Below the pieces are notes generated by a model, which was not told where the DNA came from, did not search any database, and saw only the letters and a list, made by a program, of their open reading frames with translations. This document shows positions 22,125 through 31,473 of a stretch of DNA of 64,000 nt, in pieces. Each line of letters starts with the position of its first letter. Positions within the stretch are counted from its first letter, which is position 1. The stretch covers positions 62,001-126,000 of the forward strand of contig JAHLKI010000002.1 in assembly GCA_025602905.1 (NCBI GenBank), read 5' to 3'. This DNA comes from Phlyctochytrium arcticum (Eukaryota; Chytridiomycota; Chytridiomycetes; Chytridiales; Chytridiaceae). A program made the position numbers and the translations under genes.

Positions 22125-24821
22125 TCAATAGAGGTCTTGATATATATCCGGACTCGAATAACTTATAGCAAGAAGGGCGAATCCGGAGTCAAAAAGGGTC
22201 ATATTCTTGAGGGTAAAGTCTATTTTATCGGTGAGAGAGCTTTCGTTCACAGGGGAGACGACGTTGGAGATGATGCCGCTCTTGGGTTCGTAGCGGAGAA
22301 CCCCTATCGAAAGTGAAGTCGCCAGGTTTGCAGAAGTTTTGAGTTGAACATCTGCCTTAAAATTAAATGTAGCACCTTTCCCCACTTTGAAAACGAAGTC
22401 TGCTTCGGCGTTGACGGTGTCGATCGTTGTAGGGCGAATGCTGAGCGAGCCATCCTGGCTCCTTTGCCATCCATCTTTGGGTGCAGCGACGTTTTGACCA
22501 GCATCGCCGTCATGGTTGAACATCACGAACTGAGGATTCGCGATGGATTTTCCGGCTGCAACCTCCGGAAGCTCGCTCGCGTCTGGAAGCATCACAATAG
22601 GTCGTTTGGTTGTCATCATTTTTTGGGATCCCTTGTACCCAAGGATGTTGTATCGGTTCCAACTTGAGGCAGGCTTTTTGGTAGCTATTAAGTCCCCCGA
22701 GCTCTCTTCACACTCCGATGAGAGCTTTTGATCAACAATCAGAGTCCCCTTTGAATCACGGACCTCGAATCGGTCAAAGCCGCTTGCACTGAACGGAATA
22801 GTGAAGTTGGTGAGGTATCGGAAGCCAAAAGGCGACTGAAATTGTAACTGTGAGCGGCTGTCTTTGGCAGCCTGTTGTTTGAGACGCATAGCAATGTGTT
22901 CGAATTGAGGAAATACTTCTGCTTGTGCTTGCGCAAATTCGGCTGTTGTTTGCCGAATGACTTCGTCCACTTCAACACCTGCATCTTCCAAAACTTTCCC
23001 AGCATTCCGGCCAATTCTCACGACTTGCCGAATAGCGACCCGCATGCCGCTAGTACCAGGTATCGGAATGGTTGTGTTCTTCTCATCTTTACCAAGGGAT
23101 CCCTCAAACGGGAGCGGCTTAAAAATTGTAGGAGAACGACTTCGCAGCTCTTTCATATGATCGAACACGGTCGCCCCGCCGGCTCCATTTTGCAAATCTT
23201 CCCCGAAAATTATGGCCGCACTACTATCTTGCATCCCGGCGCAGAAAAAATCACAGGCTGAGTAGCAGAGCCCGTCGGTTAATACGGCCACAGGTTTGAG
23301 GTAGGCATGGCCGTCCATATTGACTTGTTCCACCGAAAATAACCCGACAGACTTGGCAAACTTATCCGTAGATGCAGCCTTTTGTAACGCCAAACGATCC
23401 GCACGATCTTCGTCCGTTACAAGACTTTCATTCCCGAAAAGGATACGATTGGTTGGATGATTGATGGCTCGGGTTTGCACGGGTTCGGTCACTCCCGCAA
23501 ACCACTGATAGATACTTTCCGCGATACGAATCTTGCCGCCGGGATTCCCGCGCACATCGAACAAGATACCATCTGTGTTGCTCAGAGTGTCATTCAACAA
23601 AGTCCTGATGGCATTGAAGACTGAAACCTCCAGTAAGTCACCGGGGACAAAACTGCTGAGGCGTATAATGCCCATTGCGAAGTCCTTGGCCTCGTATGTC
23701 GTGTGGGACACGATGTCTGAATTGGTTGCCTGGTACTTGTATTTGGCAAAGCGGCCGGGAAAGATCTGTGCCGGAGGTAGATCTGACTTTGCATCCTCGG
23801 GATTTGGTGGAGGGAGAGGGGGAGGAGGTGTATCTCGGTCCTTTGGCGCGTTTCTGATGCACTCGCGGTTGCCCAAAGCAACATACGGTACTTTCACAAG
23901 GGTGGATTTTGCTGTTCCCTGGCGAAACCCAAACTCGATTTCGTTGTTGGCCGGGTAATGGATAAGTAGCCAACACTTGGTTTCTAAGCATTTCGAGGGC
24001 CTGTCGATATCCGCCAAACTGATTTGCGCCGCCCGTCATGTTTTGCACCGAGATCCAGTAGTCCCGGAAAGACTTGCCGTCGATTGTGTCCAGAAGATCT
24101 CCCGGTTTGATGGCCAACACCTCAGGTGGAAACATTGCGTTGTACTCTGGATCTTGAGAAACGGCACGAACCACGACTTGCCGGTTCTTGATTATATCGT
24201 CACTCGTCACAAAGTCAAAGTCGTAGGGGGTTCCAACGGAATAGCGGCTATGCTGGCCGCCAATGGTGAAATCGGTGTGCCGATCCCGGAGGGAAAGGGC
24301 ATGTTTGGCCATGGCATAACTAAAGTCCTTGTTTGTCATGTTCGCAGCATTTTTGAGAATATCACCAAAGCTTGCAATGGCATCTACGCCGTCTGAAGAA
24401 AGCAAAAATATTAGTTTAGTATGACAGTCTCTTTCACAACGCCGAACTGATCCAGATACACACAGTTTTTGAGTTTCTCCTCCACGTTCGCATATATATT
24501 TAGGATCTCTTGTCGTTGCTGCGCGACAAAGACGCGCTCCTCGGGCGTGTACGGCAGGAATGTCATCTTCTCACGCGTATCCTTCAAAAGTGCAAAATCT
24601 TCACTAAGTTTACGAGTAACCCTCTTCTCGCTGGGTGGACCAGTCGGTTCCGGTTCTGAAGTGGCCCTGGTCCCGGGTTGAGTTTGCGCTACCGATGTCG
24701 TGCTGGGTGAAGATGTCTTGCCCAACGATCGGGAGATGGAGACCCCTGATGATGAGGAGGTTGTCTGAGCTGATGCCGACAGTATTGCGGTCGCTGCAAT
24801 AATGTACTTTAGCAGCAACAT
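22125..24821 (-). CDS. Secreted S41-family (C-terminal-processing-like) peptidase, frameshift suspected
   Basis: A serine peptidase of the fungal S41 group. Exon 1 (24821-24464) starts with a signal peptide (MLLLKYIIAATAILSASA), a Ser/Thr-rich linker and YANVEEKLKN. A 71-bp intron with a GTGTGT donor leads to exon 2 (from 24392), which restores the family motif NYGVDAI. NMTNKDF and LRDRHTDF are followed by a PDZ-like region (PPEVLAIKPGDLLDTIDGKS). Near 23960 the frame must shift from ATYPLP to NNEIEFGF with no good intron. The remaining frame (to 22125) has FDVRGNPGGK and the nucleophile region LTDGLCYSACDFF, where the Ser is the expected catalytic residue, then a beta-rich C-terminal domain. 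About 870 residues in total. Either a sequence error or a recent mutation explains the shift. Confidence 0.85.
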
Positions 24822-25292
24822 GATGAACTCGGAGTGGAAGATCAGATCCTCTTCGGCAGGGAAGAAATTGGTACATCATGGCCATTTAAACGATTGTGAT
24901 TGATGTTTTAGGGGAGGATGGAGGGGTAGAGATAGGTTTCATGATTGCCGGTGCCCTGGCCGGTACCCAGAGTTTTTCGACAAACTCAGTGTAAGAACAG
25001 TTTCCTTCGTCCCGCAAAAACCCCAACGTAATAGGTGAGAGACTTCTCTTAGCACCGTTGTACGTCTTGTCGGAGTATATATGGCCACTACTGCGCCACC
25101 GGCCGCTCATGTATCTATAACTACTCGCCTACTCGCTGCTTTCCCACCAGTCTTCCCACAGCTCGACTATACCCCGGGGCTTACCCTATCGGCGTTATCG
25201 TAGACAAAGAAATAATTAATTCCGCCGTCTATAGAAATATATCCATCAGCGTTCCTGTTTCAACTCCTGGTTACACCCCAATTATACGAACG

Positions 25293-25328
25293 ACAAAGTC
25301 GAAACGAAACACAAAGTCGAAACGAAAC
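25293..25328. repeat. Perfect 18-bp tandem duplication
   Basis: The 18-mer ACAAAGTCGAAACGAAAC occurs twice, at 25293-25310 and 25311-25328, just left of the MITE. Confidence 0.9.
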
Positions 25329-25342
25329 ATGAAAGTATCAAA

Positions 25343-25510
25343 TAGGGCGTGTCAAACATGGGCGGATCGTGATTAATATCGCAGCGATACAATTCTTTTT
25401 GTCCGTCGATATAACACTTTTTTAACTATGTGGATGAGGGAAATCCTCTGACAATATGAAACTTTGGAAAAGTTTACTTTTTGGCCTCTGCCCATGTTTG
25501 ACACCCCCTA
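25343..25510. mobile_element. 164-bp MITE with terminal inverted repeats and TA duplication
   Basis: An element at 25345-25508 is bounded by a TA dinucleotide on each side (25343-25344 and 25509-25510). Its ends are inverted repeats of about 21 bp: the left begins GGGCGTGTCAAACATGGGCG, and the right, on the opposite strand, begins GGGGGTGTCAAACATGGGCA, with only two or three mismatches. The inside has no ORF. TA duplication with short inverted ends is the pattern of non-autonomous Tc1/mariner-type elements, so the class assignment is by inference. Confidence 0.7.
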
Positions 25511-27334
25511 TTGTAATATTTGGCATATCAACGCAGGAGGATTGAAAGGCCTCAAACTGGATCCCCGTAGACCTAAGAACCGAGTAAAGATGCCAGACAC
25601 TAACTACTTGTTGTTGTAAGTAAGCAGCAACGGGGGTTAAGCCTAAATTAGATGCCGCCGTTTATAAAACCAAGACCAAACGGTCTGAGTCTTAAAACTC
25701 ACTTCTGAAACATCAAAAAGAACGAACGGAAAACATCAAAACCACAAAGGAAGTGAAGAACGGTTTTTAAAGAAAAAGGCAGCCGACTCTGCTGAAGAAG
25801 TGAAAGAAAGAATAAAGATTCAGGAAAGAACATTGATGTAACATGATATATTCAAAAGAAATGAAAGAATGCACAGATAGCAAATGAGATATGATAACAG
25901 GATATGAATGAGAAAACAGAGATCCAGGATAGGTACAGGGATATCTCTATATTAACACGAACAGAGATCAAAGGAATAAACACATGAAAGAACAGAAAGC
26001 AAAAGCAGAAACTTAGAATGGATGAAAGATCATAAAGCAAAGAACAACGAACGATAGAATCAGGAATCAAAGCATTTCCAAATAATGATCAGGTTTCACT
26101 ACGCAAATACATTGGCTAGTATCTCCAACTCCATTCTTACTGCGTATCATTGAAAATCTAGCAAGAATCCAGGAGAACGGAAAAATGGATGAAGGATACA
26201 GCATATCTTACAAAAACATATGCATGAAAGAACAGAAATCTAATATGAGAACGTACAGAGACAAAAGAAAAGGAAAAAAGAAGTCAAGGCACATGCCATT
26301 TTTAGACGACTTTAATATGGGGGAGGATGGAAAAGGTAGACCCGAGCAGGAGACAGGTTTTTATGGTTGCAATAATGTTTTGAGAGTTTCGTCGACGGAA
26401 TTAGAGTGAAGAACATTCTCTCAAGACGTCCAACACAATCAGGCGTATCGACTCCGGTATCTACTGTAGTACTCTCGGCCTTACTTTAGTCTTAACTATA
26501 AATGAAAGCATGATTCGTTTAAGCTTGCGTCCAATAAGCGATCATATCTTCAATTGCATACAGACGGAGATGCACAGCTTCAGGCAAAATGTTGGAAGCA
26601 TCCATGGCTTCTTTATATGGCGCATGGTGAGCATTTTCTGGTATTTGTTGCAGAATGGAATCAAATGACCAGATGATATTGTTGTTCTGCGTATGACCCA
26701 TGGACAAAAAAAAGTCGTAATTGCGTTTTTACCGGAGAGGCATCTACTGATAATACCACCCTCAAAGAAATGGATTCGTTGCCTACCTGGTCGAATCCGA
26801 GGACATCTCAGATATCGGAGTTTGAAAAGTAGTAAGTGGGAATACTTTCAGCTTGGATATACACTCGGGCTGCTGTCTCATTAGGAACCAGAAATGATGA
26901 TGTGGAATAACAGGCAAGCATCATGAGACTATTGCGAGATACAATAATCACTAGAATATTTGAAAATTTTCGTATAAAGTTACAGTAGTGTGTTTTTGGT
27001 ATTCGTTCGTAAGTATCCATTTACAAATAAGAATGGTTCGGAGAGGGTAGATTCTGCAATTAACATATAGTGTCTCGGGTCGTTTGTGGATCCGAGAGGA
27101 GATGTGGACATCTTCGGTCGACTCGGGAGGAAGGAAAAAAGCGTTCCGGGTACTTTCTGATTCTACGTTCGAGAAAATCCCAGCTACAAAGTATGTGATC
27201 ATCTCGTAACCGCCCCCTCTAATAAGAAGTATTTCGTCCGGCGGCCCGACGGCAATCGAGAGGAGTCACTTGCCAAGTTGTCGAACGTAGTAGTAGTACA
27301 TCAAAGTACAAAGGACGAATAAACCATTCCAAAC

Positions 27335-27372
27335 GTTATTTTCCTACACTCGCGTCCATGCAAATGTTAAAT
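27335..27372 (+). repeat. Dispersed repeat, third partial copy
   Basis: The block CACTCGCGTCCATGCAAA, preceded by TTATTTTCCTA, matches the third block of the copies at 20641 and 20851, some 6.5 kb away. The first two blocks are not obvious here. Confidence 0.55.
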
Positions 27373-27496
27373 TGCATCAAGCCATGGTAATCCCAAAAAA
27401 ACCTCATAATGAACCTCTCCATAAAAAAGCCGCATAAAATACATGGAAAAAAAACATCTACAATCAACTTCCCACCCACCCAAGAAAAAAAAACAA

Positions 27497-29830
27497 TTAC
27501 GAAATCAGCGTCGAAGAAGTCCCAAAATGGACATGTCCCGGATAATAATAATCCGTCTCCCCCTCTTCTTCCTCTTCTCCACTTTCGTCACTTTGTTCAG
27601 GGTCTGCAAGTCTCGTCTGGGGTAAGCCGGCCACACTGCCTCGCGCCGAGACGGGGAGTGTCGCAGCCGGGGGCGGCAATTGGGGGATAGATGTCCCCGG
27701 TGGAGCGAATGTTGTGAAAAACTATTTTGGAAAGGTTAGAAAAGGTGGGGTTCAAGGAGAGGGAAGGGTACGAACCTCGATTTTGGGTTTATGGTAGAGT
27801 TTTTGTTTAACCGGTTCAGGGACCGGTTTGAAATTTGATGGGTAGCCCGTAAACGATTCTTGGGATTTGGAAGATGATTTTGTGAGTGAGGTGCGAGGAG
27901 ACGTGTCGGTAGTTAGACGGGATACGACTTCTGACGCTTTCTGCTCATCATCTTTAACAAAGAGATACGTTTGTCAAAAACAAAAAAAGGTAGGGAGAGA
28001 CGAACCTTGGAGATTTCTCCTGAACTGGATAAGTTATTCGTACTCTTCCGTGACGCGCCACCGGCCGTAAAGGTATGAGGGGAATTGAGGACGGTGCTTG
28101 AGCCGTACTTGTTTTTGTATGAAGAGGGGAATTGGGCGGGGTCGGTTAGCCGGGATGTGACGGATGTGATTGTTGTTGACTATACAGAAAAAGGGTTAGA
28201 TTTTTTAAAAAGGAAGGAGGGAGGGAGGGGGTACCTTTGTGCGGGCCAAATTTGTTTTGGATGGATTCTTGGGGGGTGGGGCGGGTGTCGGATCCGGCTA
28301 CCAATGTAATAAATCAGTAAAGTCATTCACAAAAGAAAAAGAATTGTTGTTTTTTACTTCGCCATTCATGCGCCGTCGTCGTGCCTCGCCTTCCCTAATG
28401 GCCCGGGTAGCAGCCTCCACAACTGCAGCCCCCATCGCCTCTGGATCTTCAGCAGCATGTTCCAGTCCGCCCGTGACTGCGTCATGATGATGGGGGTGGG
28501 GGTGAATGGAGGGAAGGCGTTCGGTCGTCGAGTTTTTTCGTGACGAAGAGGCGAGGTTGGATTTTGAGGATAAGTGGGTGCGACTATTGGATAGGAGATT
28601 TGATCGGGAGGAGGATAGATTTTGGGTGCTGCTGCTGTTCAATTTTGAGTGACTTCGAGCTGAAGCACCCATTCCTAAATTGGACGTTCGGGAAGGCACG
28701 GGACTTCTCGTTCCCTGCCGCGACGAAGGTCTCGATCCAGGACCACCCTCCCCGCCACCATCATAGATATGACCAGTACTCCCCGCCAAAGCCGTCAATT
28801 TCGCTTTGACTAAATTATCGGTAGATTGGAACAAGTTGTCTTCGGCTTTGGCCAGGCTCCATTCCAGGGTTCGTTCGACGCGGTCCAAGATGGTAGGCAG
28901 GTCGGGGCTGCCGTCTCGCGATGGGGGGCGCGAAATACGGTCATTAGAGGACAAGTTTAAGTGGGATCCGGTGGGGTCGTTGAGGGCCATCAGGGAGCGG
29001 TGGAGGGTAGCGTGGGGGGATGCGGCGCGTTTGGAGAGGCCGCCGTGGGGGTCGGGGGCGATACCGATGATACCGCCGCCGCCGGATGCACCAGCAAGAG
29101 AAGCCAAAGAGGAAAGCGACGCGTGGAGCGTTGAAGATTGTTTGTGTAGACGGGGTACTGACAGGCTATCCGACAGTCCATGTTCCGTGGTAACTGGTTT
29201 CTTGACAGGTGCAATGACATGCCCTTTTCTCATCCTATCTTTTGTAGTGGCCGGGACAGTAGCAGCAGTAGCATGACTAGCCCGTCTACTACTTGCACCA
29301 CCCTCCTCGTCTTCACCGACGCGTAAGACATCGGGAACCTCCATGGTTCGCACGTCACGGAAATAACTGTCACGGTAGGTAGCTTGGAGTCTCGCAAAGG
29401 CTGCAGCTGCTTCTGAATTGAAGATTTCGTCGCGTGTGGATATGGTGGGAATATTGGGTGCAGCGGTAGATTGAGTTTGTTGGTTCTGATTTGATCCTTC
29501 TTTTTTTCGCCAACAAGAGTATAAGTAAACTTGTTGTATCAATGAAATGCAGAAGGCCAACTTACGACTCTGGTCCAGATCAGCGGCTCTGGCTAGTCCT
29601 GGTCCTTTCTTGGTCCGTCGCTTGGCCGATCCACCTACAACGCGTTGGTAGAGACTCTCTTTTCTCGCGGCCCTCAGTTCCGGCAACGAAATGGGGAAAG
29701 CCAACAATAATGGGTCGTCCGGAAGAAGGGCAGCCGTGGATGTACTCGATGTCAATTTTTGCTCGATTGATGCAGAGTTGATTGATGTTCTGGGTGAATT
29801 ATAGCGTGAACCCGCACTGGTATGGGACAT
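27497..29830 (-). CDS. Ser-rich, largely disordered protein of unknown function
   Basis: The gene starts at ATG 29830 (MSHTSAGSRYNSPRTSINSA). A conserved-looking segment includes LLLAFPISLPELRAARKESLY. An intron at about 29510-29568 joins LARAADLDQS to a Gln/Asn-rich stretch. The long second exon contains a helical part (LPTILDRVERTLEWSLAKAE, then NLFQSTDNLVKAKLTALAG), many Ser-Arg repeats, and VVEAATRAIREGEARRRRM. Four more exons follow, with junctions in the same phase, to a stop at 27497. They carry SYKNKYGSSTVLNS, FKPVPEPVKQKLYHKPKIE and an acidic end (SDESGEEEEEGETDYYYPGH). I recognise no domain. The helical centre and the Ser-rich phosphorylatable flanks suggest a scaffold or regulatory protein, but this is only a composition argument. 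Confidence 0.7.
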
Positions 29831-30521
29831 GATTGCTTGGGTCGTCCGGTGGGATATTTCGAAAATTAAGGATCCCCTTGCTTAAACAAAACGAATGGGA
29901 TATATGCGGCGCTCACTCGACTGATGCATTTTTCATTAACAAAACTCGGGCAGAGACTGAGGTTTGGTAAGCTACATGAGGGTCAAAAAAAAGAAGGTCA
30001 CCCGAAATAGACATCCAGCATCAGAACGCTATTTAAAGTTTACTCTGTCGCTCCTTTGAAGCTTCGTCAGATCCTTTTTCCCTCCTCGCTGCCGCTCGCC
30101 TTTCAATTTGTTCCCCGCTCCTTTGGAGCTTCGTCAGTATCTCCTCGCTGCCGCTCGCATTTGGTTTTGCTTTGCAAAAATCGGCCTCCTCCCCCGCCCA
30201 TCCATTTTTCCTCTAGAAAAATGTCTGGGCCAAGAAATGCCTCGCTTCGCTCGGCGTCCTCCTCGCTGTCGCTCGCATTTGATTTTGCTTCGCAAAATCA
30301 TTCATCGTCCATCGCCCTCGCTTCGCTCGGGCTCGGAAAAATGTCTGGCCCTCCTCGGGCTCGGGAATTGTGCTCGCTTCGCTCGCATTGCTCGCGCAAT
30401 ATAATTGCATTGCATTTTATGTACAAAATCGGATACAAGATCAGAAAAGGAGAATCAGTAAAGAGAAGTGCTATATAGCAACAAGTAAAATTAAGTAAGG
30501 ATGAGGAAATGGGAGGGGTAT
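29831..30521. repeat. Field of short GC-rich stem-loops and CTCGCTTCGCTCG words
   Basis: Between about 30050 and 30420 the sequence is built from repeated words: GCTTCGTCAG, CTCGCTGCCGCTCGCATTTG, CTCGCTTCGCTCG and AAAAATGTCTGG. Small perfect hairpins with three-base loops occur, for example gattttgc-ttc-gcaaaatc at 30281-30299 and ttttgc-ttt-gcaaaa near 30165-30179. The ORFs here reflect the repeats. The rest of the interval is the upstream region of the Ser-rich protein gene and the 3' flank of the peroxidase gene. Confidence 0.7.
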
Positions 30522-31199
30522 CTAGAGAAGAAGCTTCTCGATGTCAGCCTCGAGGGAAGCGGGGGTAGTGGTGCTAGCGTAACGAGAAACGACGTTGCCG
30601 TCCTTGTCGACCAAAAATTTTTCAAAGTTCCACTTGATGCGCTTCATGCCTAGGAGACCAGACTTGCGTTCCTTGAGCCAAGTCCAAAAGGGGCTGGCAT
30701 TGTCACCGTTGACATCGACCTTTTCCATGATGGGAAAGGAGACGCCAAAGTTGAGTTGGCAGTGGTTGGCCTCATCGTCGGCCGAGCCGGGAGCTTGAGA
30801 GCCAAACTGGTTGCAGGGAAAGCCGAGAATGACGAGGCCTTGGTCCTTGTACTTTTGGTAGAGTTCTTCGAGGCCCTTGTACTGGGGAGTGAAGCCGCAC
30901 TTTGAGGCGACGTTGACAATGAGGACGGCTTTGCCCTTGAGTTGGGACAGGTCGTAGGGCTTGCCGCGCTTGTCGTTGACGGCGAGCTCGTAGAAGGTCT
31001 GGTTGGAGAGAGTCATTTTCGGTGTTGTGGTAAAGAGTGTGCGGTGGGAGTAGCGAGATGGCGAGAGAGGAGAGCGAAAGACCACACGTTTTATAGGCGC
31101 GACGCTTGGCCCAATGAAGCGGCGAATCGGAGCCAGCAGGTGCCGCCGGCCGACGACTGCTTGTGCTAGCCGCTTACTTATTGCGCCGGTCGCCGCCAT
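30522..31199 (-). CDS. Glutathione peroxidase-like thiol peroxidase
   Basis: An intronless 225-residue peroxidase that reduces hydroperoxides, in fungi normally with thioredoxin as electron donor. The peroxidatic Cys is Cys101 in NVASKCGFTPQY. Gln131 in GFPCNQFG and the Trp of IKWNFEKFL complete the active site. Cys147 in HCQLNFGVSFP is at the position of the resolving Cys of the Gpx3/Hyr1 type. The enzyme core begins at Met62 (KMTLSNQTFYEL). Residues 1-61 are rich in Arg, Ser and Ala and lack acidic residues, as in a mitochondrial presequence. Initiation at Met1 or Met62 could therefore give mitochondrial and cytosolic forms, the shorter having the usual length of about 164 residues. Confidence 0.95.
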   Translation of the reverse strand: MAATGAISKRLAQAVVGRRHLLAPIRRFIGPSVAPIKRVVFRSPLSPSRYSHRTLFTTTPKMTLSNQTFYELAVNDKRGKPYDLSQLKGKAVLIVNVASKCGFTPQYKGLEELYQKYKDQGLVILGFPCNQFGSQAPGSADDEANHCQLNFGVSFPIMEKVDVNGDNASPFWTWLKERKSGLLGMKRIKWNFEKFLVDKDGNVVSRYASTTTPASLEADIEKLLL

Positions 31200-31473
31200 T
31201 TCGTGCTGCTTCTGATCCTATTTTTTACTCTCCGCTGGCCGTCCTTGTTGCGGACGGGCGGGATCGGCTGGATGTATAACTCTGGTGTGCTTTCTGAGCC
31301 TTTTTGTTCTCTCCGTTTTCGCCTTCCGCATCGTTGGCTCACGTCATAACAAATGGGCTCCGCGTGGCACAGCCATGGCATGCTTCGGATGGATGAACAA
31401 ACATCTTATTGCAGACGGCAGACTGTCACGGCAAGCAGATACATATAAGCAAAGGGAAACTACAGATAACCTC

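Larger units (their letters stand above)
24822..27496. other. Gene-poor region with MITE and purine-rich DNA
   Basis: A 2.7-kb gap upstream of the S41 gene. It holds a small tandem duplication, a TA-flanked MITE and, at 25680-26300, purine-rich sequence with recurrent ATGAAAGAACAGAAA-like words. Small ORFs at 26185-26409 (+) and 26707-26519 (-) lack support. A copy of the dispersed repeat block lies near 27340. Confidence 0.5.

Noticed and set aside
25680..26300. Second copy of the 5-6.6 kb satellite in reverse orientation
   Set aside because: The region is purine-rich like the reverse complement of the satellite, but I could not follow the block order, so similarity in composition is the likelier explanation.
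31344..31473. Longer acyl-CoA oxidase C-terminus
   Set aside because: It is the read-through of a 38-bp intron and has no family resemblance. Splicing gives a sensible end at 31474.
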